DNA of 64,000 bases from Botryotinia globosa (GCA_014898425.1 RCSZ01000002.1:2232001-2296000); one strand, 5' to 3'. Shown: positions 46,092 through 60,146, counted from the first letter of the stretch. Numbers and translations are program-made. The notes: generated from the letters alone by a model not told the origin.

Positions 46092-47374
46092 ATGAAGATA
46101 TCTCAAGGCAAATCAATTCGCTGGCATGCACTCCTATCATTAATTTTGTCTACAATATCATTCACACTGGGCGTCATCACAATATTCTCGAGTTCAAATA
46201 ATGGGATTTTAGAAGATTATTATTTCCTGAGGGCAAGTTGTTCCCTGTTATATTCATAGACACCCGTCTAATTTTCAATAGTTGAAAACAGCAAACCTTG
46301 GTCAGAGTTTGGTAGAATTTGCAGCAGTCAATTCTACTACAGCAAATACCACAAGCATAATCGACGTATCTGCTTTAGACACCCGCGCTTTATCATCAGA
46401 TTCGATAGAAAAGAGAGATGCAGCATCCGATTTTGCCACAGCATTATTCGGTAATGTTATCAAGGAAGTCAAAAGCATCGTGAAGAAGATTGAACCTGGC
46501 GATAACGATGGTCTCAACGAAGCCGAAAAGGTGTCGGTCTCGAATATCACAGATACTGTTGGAGTTGCAGATTTCTACAGTCTACATGTAATGAAAATAC
46601 GTCGAGGAACTATCACAGCAGAGTAAAAATGGGTCGTTGATGGCTGTCCAAACTATTCTCAAGCTTTGGAAGGTAAGTCAAAATTCATAAACTCAATCCT
46701 AACAGCGGAATGAACACACCGAGCTAATGTATTGAAAAGGCTTGACACAACTCACCTCATCTACTCCATCGACTTTTCGTGTAGTCAATACTACTCTTAC
46801 CGTTCCGCTACTTGGACTTGCTACCACTGCAATGCCATTCACTGCCGGAATGCTGAACATTGTCACCATTGCTATCCTCGCCCTTTATGGTCTAGCGTTG
46901 ATCGGATCAGGTGCGACAATTGTTCTATCGGCAATATATATGTTTAAACCTACAGCTCGTATCGTCTACTGCGCTCTCTTCTTTTTCTTCCTCGCATCTA
47001 ATTTCACAATGACTGTTACGCTGGATCTAACAGCCGTTACCAGCATGGTAAACCAGATGGTCTCGTTAGTAGGGCCTGCTCCAGGTGTCGAGGCTTCTGT
47101 TGGGGGTGCATTCCTAGGGAGCTCATGGATAGCCGCCACATTCGCGTTGATATTCAATCAGTATTGGAGCGAAAAAAGAACAGTCATATCGTTTAAGATG
47201 ATCCAGACTGGACAGACCTTGAGGATCAAGATTTCAGAAAGAGACTGGAGGATCACCATAAACCAGATATATTCAACTATTGCGGGTCAATACAAATTCA
47301 AAATGAGAAAGGAGGGATTGGAACGGGTAAACATATGTCAGAGCTTGGGTAGGGTTGCAGGAATTATATTTTAG
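46092..47374 (+). pseudogene. SUR7/PalI-like four-span membrane protein with an internal stop
   Basis: Exons 46092-46232, 46282-46672 and 46740-47374 are in frame. The first intron (46233-46281) appears to use a GC donor (GCAAGT) and an ATAG acceptor. One membrane span is near the N-terminus (LLSLILSTISFTLGVITIF), followed by an external loop with VGVADFYSLHV and DGCPNYSQALEG, then three spans (NIVTIAILALYGLALIGSGA; YCALFFFFLASNFTMTV; GSSWIAATFALIFNQYW). This topology and the FYSLH/GC..Y loop resemble the SUR7/PalI group of cortical membrane proteins. A TAA at 46624-46626 interrupts the loop, while coding similarity continues beyond it. The last ~40 residues may not be real. Confidence 0.52.
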
Positions 47375-48967
47375 AGTAAAAATAACATGAAGAATTCACA
47401 TAGTTTCGATTGCGATGGATCAGAAAGAATTTTAAATCATTAATTTATGAGACCGAGAATGAAGAGTCTTTGCTATCGGCATTTGCTACATATTATCACT
47501 CTTTTTTCAGAGGAATCCCCACTTCACCATCTTCTCTATCCCAGACCGCATTTTTCCTCCAACGGTTCTCTCGGCTATATAATTATCAGTGGAGATCAAC
47601 TTTAATTCTACCACAAACTTCCCGGTTATCTCAATTGCGCAATTATCAAACCCAATCGACTTGATCCTTGAGAGCCGACTCCACCTTAGGTTGGCCAGAC
47701 CTAAGGCTTCTTGGTTCTCTTGGAATCTCGTTGATTTTACAGACTGCCACCCTGCTTACTCATGTAATAAAACTGCCTCCCTCCCCCGCGCAAGTCTTTC
47801 TGTCCTTCGCGTCTCAACACCCCGCCAAAATTCTGGTCCCGAACCTCGAAATCTTGCCGCCAAACAAGATTTCTAAGATAAGAGCTGCATACAAAATCCC
47901 TCCCACCGGCAATCTTCACATATTCTTCCCCTTTTATATCCATCGCCTTGACATTTGCTTCTTTTCTTCAACCGAATCTCAAACCTTGAGGTCAATCAAA
48001 CCTCTCATTTCAAAACATGAATTCCAATTCTATTTCAATCTCAACCCCAAGATCAACCCCCAAAATGTAAAGATGCTCTTCACACCGAAACGCAGATGTC
48101 GTAAACTGGAAAATCGTAATCCGCAAATGGCACCTCACTTGCCAGAATCAAATGGATGCCGAGTCAGAGACAGGTTCTCCGACGGAACCGTAGTATATGG
48201 TTAATCGCAATAGTAAACCATGAATGACAGAACCCCCATATTCTGCCATCAAATAAAATTCGTAAAAGAATGTATCATGTCCCGACAGTTTCGAGAACCC
48301 TGGAGATGATAGTAATACAGTGGTAAATAGAACAGACATCCGCGATCCCGATTCACAACATACCAAGGTCGAACTCATGAATCGATTGATATAATCCCAA
48401 CTCCGGATTATCGTATATGGTTTTTTGCCGCTCTCTAAAGTATTTTTTGGTAGAGGATATGCCCAAACATACCTTCAAGGTCGCCGCTGATATGACGACG
48501 GCGAGGTCCCTAAAATCAAGGGAAGGATGGGTTTTTGTAAGAATGCAGGAAAGACTGCGATGGAAAGCAAACGGCACTGCAAAGTCTTTTAAATTTTTTC
48601 CTGGCCCTCATGATCAATCGTCTTAGAGATGTGAAAGCCAGGCTAAATAACTTGAAGTAATTGATTTTTTTCGGTTGGGATTTTTTGTGTTGTTTTGTGT
48701 TGTTTTGTGTTGTTTTGTATTGTTTTGTGTTATTTTGTGTTATTTTGTGTTATTTTGTGTTGTTTTGTGTTGGTGTTTTAAGGGGTGATTTTCGAGTAGA
48801 GATTCTGAGGCGGCGATAGTTGCGAAGATAGAAATGTTTTTTTCTCTCTCGATATGGTATATAGCTATCACGAATTAGGAGAATAGCCATCTGTATCTCC
48901 TATTCTTTGCAATCTGACCATCTTTAGTTCCCAAAAAGATAAGGAAACGTGGAGTCTCTGTCCACCA
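47375..48967. other. Intergenic with TTTTGTGTTG repeat
   Basis: A 178-codon frame at 47668-48204 is low-complexity and unsupported. The microsatellite at 48681-48772 is the main feature. Confidence 0.4.
48681..48772 (+). repeat. Tandem TTTTGTGTTG repeat
   Basis: About nine units of a T/G-rich 10-mer, with A for G substitutions in some (TTTTGTGTTA, TTTTGTATTG). The complementary strand is AC-rich and runs into the 3' flank of the minus-strand gene ending at 48968. Confidence 0.88.
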
Positions 48968-51900
48968 CTACCAATCGATGGGTCCGAAAGGATGAGCATT
49001 ATTTTCAACCTCGGTATCAAGATCGACGACAGGGAGACTGTCTGAGACGTTGATAGTCTCAAAAACTTGTGGTATATTGAGATCGGTGGGATGAGAACAT
49101 TCATCGTCACCCGAATCATCACTGCTGTCGTCCTCAATCGCAGCCTCCGCTTTTGGGACAGTGCGATTCTCGTATTTTTTCACCACCTTCATATACTTGG
49201 CAATGCGTTTCCTCGAGACATTCAAGTTGCGAAGGAGGAGCTCGCGGTCAAATGTTGCATAGACTTCGACTTCATTCTCCTGCTCCCATTTTCGAAGGTC
49301 GAACAATTCCCATGATGTCTTGGCCTTCAGCAATTGCAATTCTGTTGGCTCCATTGTGATTTCGACATTCGTGAGGTGGGCCTGGAGCCTGTGCTTTTGG
49401 TAGAGCTCTGCGTCTTCATCTTTGTCTAAGTTTTCGAGATCACCATCTTCATCGGACTCTTCTGGTGTGGTATCATCTATGGTGATGATATCGAATTCAT
49501 CTCTTTCTGACATCTCTGAATCCTCAACATCGGACTCGCTAGATTCATCGCAGTCATCGCGGTCTTCAGAATCGTCAGGAAAATCTTCAAGTGGAGGCAA
49601 ACCGACACAGCCATCTAGGCCAACATATGGGCCAGCGCTCATCTCGGGTGATTCGGACCGAGGGGTTTCCTCTTCTGGTCTATCGCTGGATTCTTTGGTA
49701 TAATCTGAATGTTCATCTTCAGATGTGGAAGATTGCTCTACTGGCATTTCTATGGCGTTTGAGAAAGTGAAAGATGCGTCTAGTAGAGAAAATGGATCCT
49801 CCTCTGTTAGTCCAGACTCCTGACCTGAAGCATCATTAAATTCGAATGATACTCCGTGGAAATCACCCTCAAAATCGGTGGAACTCTTTAAAAAAGTTAC
49901 TGGAGTTACTGAAGACTCAATAGGGGCTGATGCGATTTCCTCCGAGTAATCCTTTTGATGTCTCTCAGCAGACGAAAAATTATCTTCGGCTTCAAAATCA
50001 TCGAAGGCGGAGCGAGGAATGACCAGTGGTGAAGATTCTTCTTCAGCAGCTGTATCCTCAGCCATTTGATCTTCAAGACAGCGTTCCATTTCGGCCTCCA
50101 ATTCATCAAGGACAGATTTGGGAACGGCTGGTGTACTAGAGACAGGTTTGCGGGTGATCGGTATATTCAAGACAGAGCCCGGTAAATACGGGTGAGCGCA
50201 CTTATAGGCTATCTCAAGGTGCCACGGTTTGTAATATTCAGTCTTGTCTTCATCGGCATCTGACATATCACTCTCATAACCCCGATCCCTAGCATAGAAG
50301 GGTTCCTCTTGTAAGACACCATTATATCCCTTGTACAAGACAGTTGGTTTAGGGATTTTCCGAGGAACTTCACATTGCTCCTCATCAGATTCATCTCCGA
50401 AAGGGTATTCATCGCTATCGTCATTTGATGAATCTTGATCAGACGATTCCCCATTTTCAGCTTGAAGGGCAGTCAAATCCTTGAGAGCTGTTCGCAATTG
50501 CTCAGCATGGAAGGAATTTTGAAGTTCGATTTGTATTTCGCGCTCAAGCTCAAGTTCCATCGCGTCTCTAGCATCCGCTGTGTCAGAGAGCTCTGTGTTC
50601 GGAGTAATAGTCTTGAAAGTTTCCTTCGCATTTTCAAATTTGAAAAAATCATTCAAAACAGACCCTTTATCCGAATTCGCAGCTGGGAGTCCAGGAAATC
50701 CGAGAAAGTGTGGCATCGCTCGTTGTGCTTGGCTTGAAGGGCCAATCTTGGGATCGAGGCTGATAATATCTTCGTTGATTTTTGTCTCTGGTGCCACCTC
50801 AACCTCATTATTCAAAGCTGCTGGACGAGAACGATGGATTTCAGCTATAAGCTTCGGTTGTTCTGAAATCTCCAATTTCTTTGCCTCATATCTGTCTTTC
50901 ATGTTGTCTTTGGTATTCTCCACTTTATCAACAACTGGCGATCTAGGAGCGGGCACCACTCCATCAGTCTTTTTTCCCTTCTTGGTCACTTTTCTTGGGG
51001 CGGAAGTTGATTGTGTATTATTGGGTGGTGTAGATCTACCAGCTTCATTTGTTGGTGTCTCTGTGCTCAAAGGTGTTGATGAAATAGATGGCTTCTTGAG
51101 CTCAACATGAAGAGTTGTGATGGCGCGACGAGGATTGGGTTGTACCTCTCCACTTGATGAAGAGGTGGGTAAGGGGATTGAAGAAGGAATTCTTCTGGCA
51201 ACTTCATTCTTGGAAGCTGGGGTAACGCCACGGCGAATAGATTGAGCCTTATCAGAAGTGCCAGTGGAGGCTGGTGGGGGATTGTGAGTCGAAGCAGATG
51301 GCTTTGCGACTTCAGCATGGAGCGCAGGAGCAACTTTACGGCGACTTGGTGGTGCCGCTTTAGTTGATGCCATGGTAGACATGGATTTGGATGAAGCGGA
51401 TGATTTCGTAACTTCGACTTTGGAAGCAGGAATTGGGCCACGACGATTAGATTTAGTCTTCTTGACAGGCGCTTTATCAAAGGCTGATCGTGGGGGGGTG
51501 TTATCAAATGCTGAACGTGGGATTTTGGTTGGTTGAGCTGCCACAAGTGGTGCTCCACCAAAAAGCTCCTCAATGGAAACGTTATTAACGACTGATTGTG
51601 GGCTCTCGATTGATTGAGCTGCAACACTTGGTGCTTCACCAAAAAGCTCTTCCATGGAAATGTTGGGAAGGTATTGAAGTTTCGATGGCTTTTCAGTCGA
51701 TGGAGCGGCTGAATTGCTCTGCGATGTGACGACTTTCGGTTTAACTTGCGCGGAAACAGATTTCAAGAGATTTTCTGTAGATTTCTCGCCATTTTCGTTT
51801 GCTGCCTCAGAAACCGACCTAGGCTGCATGAAATTCTTCTTTGGTGCTGTTGGCTTCTTGGTAGACTTGGAACCACCAAGACCTAACGAGTTCTTGGTGG

Positions 51901-53040
51901 GGTTGTTTCGAACCTTCATCTCCTTGATAGGGGCGCGCTTTACAGGAGCCTATTTGATCGGTTAGTAAGTTTCGCTTTTGAGTTTATAAGATGAACCAGA
52001 TTGTGAGTAGACTTACAGCAACGGGTTTTTTAATTGCTTCAGTAATCTTCTGTTTCTTTACAGGACCACTTGTTTCTACCTCCTCAGTATGCTTGCGCTT
52101 GGTGGAAACATTTTCGAAGTTCATGCCTGCCTTTGTGGTCTTCGACTTCTTGGCAGGCTTAGCGATTTCTTCTTCAGACTCACTAGAGTCCGTATCGAAA
52201 TACTTGCGCTTGACTGAAGATTGCTCCTTCACTTCAGAGTTCTTAAGGTCCTGGGACTTCTGAACTCTGGGAGGTAGCTTTGGGATATCAGGCTTGAACT
52301 TTGTGGTATTCCTAGCCTCATTCTTGATTTCATTGCGGCCAAAGGTCTTCTGGTCTTTGTTGTTTGATGGCATATGGCCAGAAGCTGGTACTGAAGCCTT
52401 GGTTTTGTTGTATTTATTATCGACTGGGGCAAACTTCCGATTTTGGTTACTGTTGTTCATGCGGCCTTTGTAAACTCTATCTTCATCGTCGCTATCGATC
52501 TCTCCGTCTTCCTTCTCTGCCATCTTGCGCTTGATTTTGGCAGCTACAGCAGCTTCCTCGGCGGCTTTTTTCTCAGCAACCTCGGTCATTGATTTTCCTG
52601 GGCGCTTTTTCATACGCGGAAGAGATAAAATGGAACTAGAAGTGCTCTGTATACTATGATTAGTACAAGTCAATTAATAAAGACTAACTTCGATGACATA
52701 CCGATTTAGGAGCTTGATTCACAGAACTTGCGGCGTTGGATGAGTTAACCTTTGCAGAAGGGTTAGCAGCCTGTGAATCACATTAGTATTTACAAATAAT
52801 ATTATTTTATAGCTCAAGGAAGGAAAATTACTTACCTCGTAGGCCTTTTTCTCGGCAGCTTCAGCACGTGCTGCCTTGAGCTTCTCAATGCCAGAAGTGA
52901 TCTTCTTTTGTTTAGTCTATTCAGTTAGCACTTGAACTATCTCTTGATCGATGTTGACTTAAGGTACAAGACACAAATGAGAGGTAGATGTTGATGAAAG
53001 TCATAGTACATACTGTGTTGTTGCTCTGTTGAGGAGGCAT
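48968..53040 (-). CDS. Large acidic, repeat-bearing nuclear-type protein, unknown function
   Basis: Exons: 53014-53040, 52836-52916, 52702-52770, 52017-52646, 48968-51949, all with phase-0 junctions, giving 1,262 residues. The N-terminus (MPPQQSNNTTKQKKITSGIE, then KLKAARAEAAEKKAYEA) is a basic helix. Next is a Lys/Glu-rich region with nuclear-localisation-like clusters (MKKRPGKS, PAKKSKTTK, PVKKQK) and acidic CK2-like patches (DTDSSESEEE). The middle has internal repeats: two SxEELFGxAPxVAAQ units and several copies of a module ending PASK.EV/PALH.EV, plus a PRSAFD motif used three times. The C-terminal half is highly acidic and ends with a helical stretch LFDLRKWEQENEVEVYATFD, then RELLLRNLNVSRKRIAKYMK. 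No known domain is recognised; likely chromatin or nucleolar, by inference. Confidence 0.8.
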
Positions 53041-55817
53041 CGTGAATGGAGATTTATTACTTGGTAAAGTAATGGTAAACAGTATGTGAATGGATTTGCT
53101 ATTACTCGGAAAGTAACAAGTATTCAAGTTGTTGTTGTGTTGTAAATGTAAGATAACTGAAGTGCTATCCAAAAGGTATTCTTGAAAGAAGTCTTGGGCT
53201 TGGAAGTTTCTTGTAAAATAGGAAGAAGATGATGTCGAATCTTTTTTTAGGATGGATTTTTGGAAGCTTATATGTAAAATCAATGTATTGTTTAGGGCGA
53301 CAAAACATTGCTACGGTTTGAGCTGGCCGTATTGAATATCGCATGTTCACTACCAGAAACCGTATTCGACCACAAATCATGACGATTCTTGATGCCGTAT
53401 AGAGAGCGATAATGTTGAACATGAACTCAAATTACCAATCAGCCTGATTTCTATGCTCGCACGGTTAATACAGTACTGCAGCAAGGAAAAGTTCGATTTT
53501 AGTCAGCTCGATAGCCGTACCCATTGTATTGGGACCAATATTGATGCCCTGCTGCAACCAGGCAAGCCTATTGTACGATTGGATCGAGAGAGAAAAGAGA
53601 GATTACCTTTAATATCAACCTCCCATATCATAGGTCTGTATCAATATGGACTCTAAAAGGCTGTGGTTGATGTTCGGAACGTTCACTGTTACTCTAGGCA
53701 TATTGCCAGCTACCCAACCAGGCCCAGCCTCAGAGTCAATGGTTCCTTAATCACCAGTAATAATAGCGTGTATCCATACAGCTCACTACTATGCCGCTTG
53801 GCAAGCTTTGGTATACATAGAAATTCACGGAGGGAATGTATATATGTTGATACCAATGAATCTTCTACTGCCTTGTTATCAATCATGGTCAGCTGACGTA
53901 CAACTTTGAGATGAATGCTCTTTCCACTTCACTATCGCAGTTTTTGCAAGGATATCTAATTATTTGGAATAACTATGGGACAACTATCTATTTGGGCCAC
54001 ACTGGTTCATCCTTATACGTTGCATAACAATTGAAGAAAGAGAGGTTATATGTCATTTTGAAATTCTTAAATTCAAAAAAGCGACTACGCCTCAAGCCCA
54101 TACAACTTCTATTTAATGCTAAAAGTATCCTTCCGATGCCAAAATCACTTCATGATATTATCTTAGTTCGCCAATAACAATTTCGAAGATATTCTCACCG
54201 ATCACGAATTGTATAATGACATATTGTCTCTTTCTGTTCAGAAAAGGTTTGCTTCACTTTGCACCTCACTAAATCAATCTCAACTCGACCGAAGACCTGA
54301 GTAGCTAGATTGAGATTGAAGAGATACTTGCTTAACATTGAAATCAATAACTGGAACTGATTTAGAAAAGCTGATTGCGCCTGAGTTGCATAATTTATCT
54401 TATGCTTCATTCTGCCCCAAAAAATTCTTCTGGGCTTCAAGGAAATCCATTTGAAATATGACAAGTGAATGGGATGTTGTCTTGTAAATATTTCACTGCC
54501 AGCTCTTCTTCGTTTATCCCCTGCTGAACAGCTGTGAATACTTTCTGCTCCCTTCGTGAATCACGAGCTGTGATGTTTTTATTTACGTTCAATGGAGAAA
54601 GCTTGGGATGAGTAAAAATATCTTGGACATCAAAAGTGCAGAGAGAAAAATAGTAAACTGTGAACGATAAAAAATGAGAAGTATTTCTGCGATCTTTAAG
54701 CTTTCATCAAGATAGTGATCTGTTAACAGACCACTGGGTCCACAAGCAGAGTGACTTGCGGGTTTGAATATGTGTAATGAAATCCAGATATGTATGGTTT
54801 GCTTTATCGTACTTATTGCGACATAAAACAAACCAGAAACAAGAATGAAATATTTTGGGCACAGGGATTCGCTGTGGACGCTTCATAGTTGAATAGGAGG
54901 CATTAATAGATCAGTGATGTTCAACTGTGACATAGAATAATCAACCGTTGATGGTTGAAGATTGACGCTTCTGTCTGACTGCCCATGATCACTAAGCTCT
55001 ACGCTTTGAAGAATGACTTCAAAAATCCTTTCTACCTGCGATTTCGTAAGACTCATCTGAAAGGAGAACCATAAGAGCCATGAAATATCTGAGTTGTATC
55101 GAAAGGATAGTCCAGTCTCGCAAGATAATCTCGTGTCCTCCGAAAATCTCAGGAACTTCACGTTGATAATCAAAGTGATATATTTTCGAATCTCGATGGT
55201 TTGATGTGGTATCAATCATATAGTATCAATCATGTAGTAGTTAAGCAATTTATTCTCTGGCTACACTTTCAAAATAATTGAAATAGTGTTGGGGAGATAA
55301 CATATTGATTTGAAGTTAGTCTGTAGGAGAAGGGAGTGGTTTTTAAGTGTGAGGCTTGCCGAGATATTACCACGATGTCGGGTACTATATTTTGTTTGCA
55401 CTAGCCACATCTTGGTATGCTAATGATTCAATGACATCCATCCATATTAATGAGTTTTAAGTCTCCTTTTTTCGAGCTTCGAGTTGACAGCGAAATCAAG
55501 GCAAGCAAAACGTTTCATGATTTCTATCCTCATTCATTGCGGGGCCGCAGGCTTCCTTGTCGGGCCGGATATCACACGATATGGGACGGCTATATTTCAA
55601 AACAATCAAAAGGGACCCGGAAGTTATTTAAATGAGCGCAACCACCGGTGGTGCATGATAATACAAGATTTCGAACTAAAGAATTGAAGATAACAAACAA
55701 CAACAACAACAACACTATAAACATACTCGTTGGCAACAGACCTGCCTTCAAACTCAAATATATACATTGAATAGTTTTGGGGTACCAATATCCTCCATCC
55801 CGTTGGTAGAAATATCT
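53041..55817. other. Long intergenic region, no gene seen
   Basis: 2.8 kb between the acidic-protein promoter and the end of the xylanase gene. A 110-codon minus-strand frame at 54883-55215 has no recognised domain. A short AAC trinucleotide run lies near 55694-55714. Confidence 0.4.
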
Positions 55818-57392
<1,575 letters not shown>

Positions 57393-59050
57393 ATTGTTGT
57401 TGGAGTAAAAAGATAGACTAAGAGAAGAAGAAGAAGAAGAAGAAGTGAAATTGTTTGAATGTGTGATGAAAAATAATAATGAGGGTGGAAAACTTGATCA
57501 TATATACTTCTATTTTTCACTGCATCATCTTCTGTTTATTAGCCAAGATGGATTAAAGGAGCAATTAAAGACAAACATTGGAGCATCCATACCTTCGAAA
57601 TCATCAGCACTAAGTTAAGCTACTTCTCCCGTAATTCCGGGGTTAATAGGCTAATATCAAGCATTATAGTGTCTGCCCTATGAATTCAAGACATAAAACT
57701 ACTCGTGATCTTAAGATTAATGTGCTTTCCCACGTTTCAAGGGGCGGCCCGGCTGTTAAGCACCCCGCAAATGCCAAGATTAGTTAAGGATACACTAAGC
57801 AAAGAGCCTAAATTGAGAGATGGGGTGCATCCAAGGGGCATGAGAACAGTGCTTTATCACGTCTGGATCAGTTTATGTAGATTCATTTCGGGACTTTTGG
57901 CTTAGCGATAACGAAGTTGAATTATTCCTTGCTTTCCAGTTTTACACCTACATTGTTAATCACTATAGAGTTGTTTTCACGTAAGTATGGATTGAAATGA
58001 AGCTTTTTATTTACATTCACAAAAAAGTGGCAATGCTGTTTCAAAACTCCCAACATGGAAACCACTTGTCAAAGATGGCTCTTTCTTCGGCAGGAGATTC
58101 TTGAAATGAATCGATAAGTACGCGATAGATCGTATCGACCTTGGCAATGTTCTTAATCGGCCCAGTCTTTTTCAGATGACCAATTCCGTACGGATTGTGC
58201 ATTTCTTCGTCTAGATAAATGGGAAGTACTGGCATTGACCAAACTGCCATTGAGGTGCAATTTCGCTCCACTTTCAGGGTAGCTCCATGGAACTTGCAAC
58301 GTCAGAGAATATCGGATGTCTCAATGGATCCGTAAATCTGAAAGAAGAGAAAGTATAAATACAATTTCCTTTTTACTTGAATCTGTTATATGCAGCGAAG
58401 AGAAATTTGATAAAAAGGGTTTTCAGATGCAGTGTTTACTCGAATGAAGAAAGCCGAAACGCCGTTGATGTCAACGGGACTTGCGGGCCGAGATTCTGGC
58501 GATGAAGTCAACTATTAAGGTTAATCTAGCACAGGACAAGATTAAGCTTCTTCGTCTCAGCCTATCATATCACGCTAGAGTCATTAATACGTACGTGCCA
58601 ATGCTAGAGTAGCACCGCACTGCAGGAAAACTCATGAAGTGGATACTACCAGCGATTTCATGATTCTCCGGTGTCGCGATCCTTTTCCTTTTCCAACATG
58701 CAACAGAATGCAGTAAGAAATGCAGCGAGAAGTACAATGAGACTTCTTCACGTCAGAAAAATAGCTTAGACCATGTACCTGCTCATGGGACTATGTGATC
58801 AGGATTTGAATACCTCTGTGGCAAATTCTCTCTTTTTGATTAAGAATACGAATTATTGGAAACGACTTCATAAACTTGACATCTCCCACTAGTACGCATC
58901 CAGATGATAATTATGAGATGAAAAAACGATCAAAATGTATGGGAGCAACAGGTAATGGAACCCCCGTCGTTGGAATAAGGTGAAACCAAAATAGTTGTTG
59001 TCGATTTAAACATCAACAATTAAGGTTAGCGGGGCGTGTGTAGCGATTTA
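57393..59050. other. Intergenic with a possible gene remnant
   Basis: Xylanase promoter side, including a GAAGAA repeat at about 57421-57443. A coding-like minus-strand block is at 58041-58271; otherwise no gene. Confidence 0.4.
58041..58271 (-). pseudogene. Possible C-terminal remnant of an unknown protein
   Basis: The block reads MPVLPIYLDEEMHNPYGIGH, then DTIYRVLIDSFQESPAEERA and ends IFDKWFPCWEF at a stop. Composition is protein-like, and the frame stays open 5' to a TGA at about 58300, without a convincing start or splice acceptor. Family not recognised. It may be the last exon of a small gene or a decayed fragment. Confidence 0.33.
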
Positions 59051-59643
59051 CCGAGGCCTATAACGCGCATTTGAACAATACACCAAAAATAGATTTCTAC
59101 CTGAAGCAAAAAGATTTCTATAATTTAGAAATCTTGGAAAAAAAGATTGAATTATATAGAACTATATAAAATAGAATTTTATTATAGAAAATATTATATC
59201 GTTAAGAAGCTCTTATTATTAATACTATTATTATAATTTTAGAATTCATTTTAGAATTTCTTATAAGAAGTGTACTAATATTTAAATTATAATATATAAT
59301 CTTTTTTAAATAATTTTCTTTTTATACATAGACCATTATACTATAAACGAAAGAATTTCGATAGGGAATCCTTATCTCGCTTATCTCGATTTAGAACTTG
59401 GATGACTAATCAAACCTCAACTAATATGAAAAATAATATTCGATTCAGTATACAATCTTAAAGAAATTCATAAAATAAAAAGAAAAGAGATTTTATTATT
59501 AATTTAAATTTATTCCTTTAAGGTTGTATATTGAATTGAATATTTTCTTTAATATAAATACACCTGTAAATTCTAAATACGTTTTTACTTCAGGCACATA
59601 TCTATTTTTAGTGTATTATCCAAATGCGCATTATTGACCTCGG
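59051..59643. mobile_element. 593-bp AT-rich TIR element (MITE-like, TA target), copy 2
   Basis: Terminal inverted repeats start CCGAGGCCTATAACGCGCAT on the left and CCGAGGTCAATAATGCGCAT read inward from the right, each next to TA (59049-59050 and 59644-59645). The left interior matches the right interior of the 15-kb copy, so the two copies lie in opposite orientations. No open frame. It is about 480 bp shorter, lacking the inverted and direct repeat block. Confidence 0.88.
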
Positions 59644-60048
59644 TAGATTCGGCGGATTGACAAGGTACTAGGTAGGCACGTCAATAAATATATGAGGTAC
59701 CTAGTTACTTGCGTCAAAATGAAATTAATTCCGTATTAACTTACTACCGATGATTACTTTTGGTATGAATTATCAGAGATTGAAATACTCTTAGAGAAAT
59801 TCTTCCTGGGTGATGCCTGTAGCACATGCTCGAAAATCGAGTTTATGATGAATTTATTGATAAGATTTGAGACGATCGTATCAACCACAACCTGAATGTG
59901 TATTATCAAACGAAGCGACTACTTCTTTGGAGGGGTAGCCACTCTAATCCAGATGTTCACTGGTGGTTCAAGCTTTTTGATATTTCATTGTATTGACAGG
60001 TAGAGTATATATTCAAAATTTGGGATCGTAATCATCAATCATCAGTCA
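59644..60048. other. Intergenic, no gene seen
   Basis: Spacer between the TIR element and the tRNA gene; nothing recognised. Confidence 0.4.
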
Positions 60049-60146
60049 GGCACTTTGGCGGAGTGGTTAACGCGATGCCCTGCTACTGTTTAAACCAGAG
60101 TCAGGCATTTCCCTCGGGAGCGAGTGTTCGAATCACTCAGGTGTCG
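60049..60146 (+). tRNA. tRNA-Ser(GCU) with a short intron
   Basis: Acceptor stem GGCACTT pairs with GGTGTC at the 3' end (two wobble pairs) followed by discriminator G. A D-arm box A (TGGCGGAGTGGTTAACGCG) is present. The anticodon stem ATGCC/GGCAT encloses CTGCTA, giving anticodon GCU, interrupted by an intron of about 17 nt starting after position 37. A long variable arm (CCC-TC-GGG) identifies serine, and the T arm GAGTG-TTCGAAT-CACTC carries box B. A TTTT polymerase III terminator follows directly. CCA is not encoded, as in eukaryotes. Confidence 0.9.

Noticed and set aside
47668..48204. 178-codon plus-strand open frame
   Set aside because: Low-complexity translation of pyrimidine-rich DNA with no recognised motif; more likely untranslated or promoter sequence.
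48968..53040. Identification as Spt2 chromatin protein
   Set aside because: Basic and acidic disordered composition is similar, but the conserved C-terminal Spt2 motif is not present.
54883..55215. 110-codon minus-strand open frame
   Set aside because: No family recognised, and overlapping frames of similar length exist; cannot be distinguished from chance.
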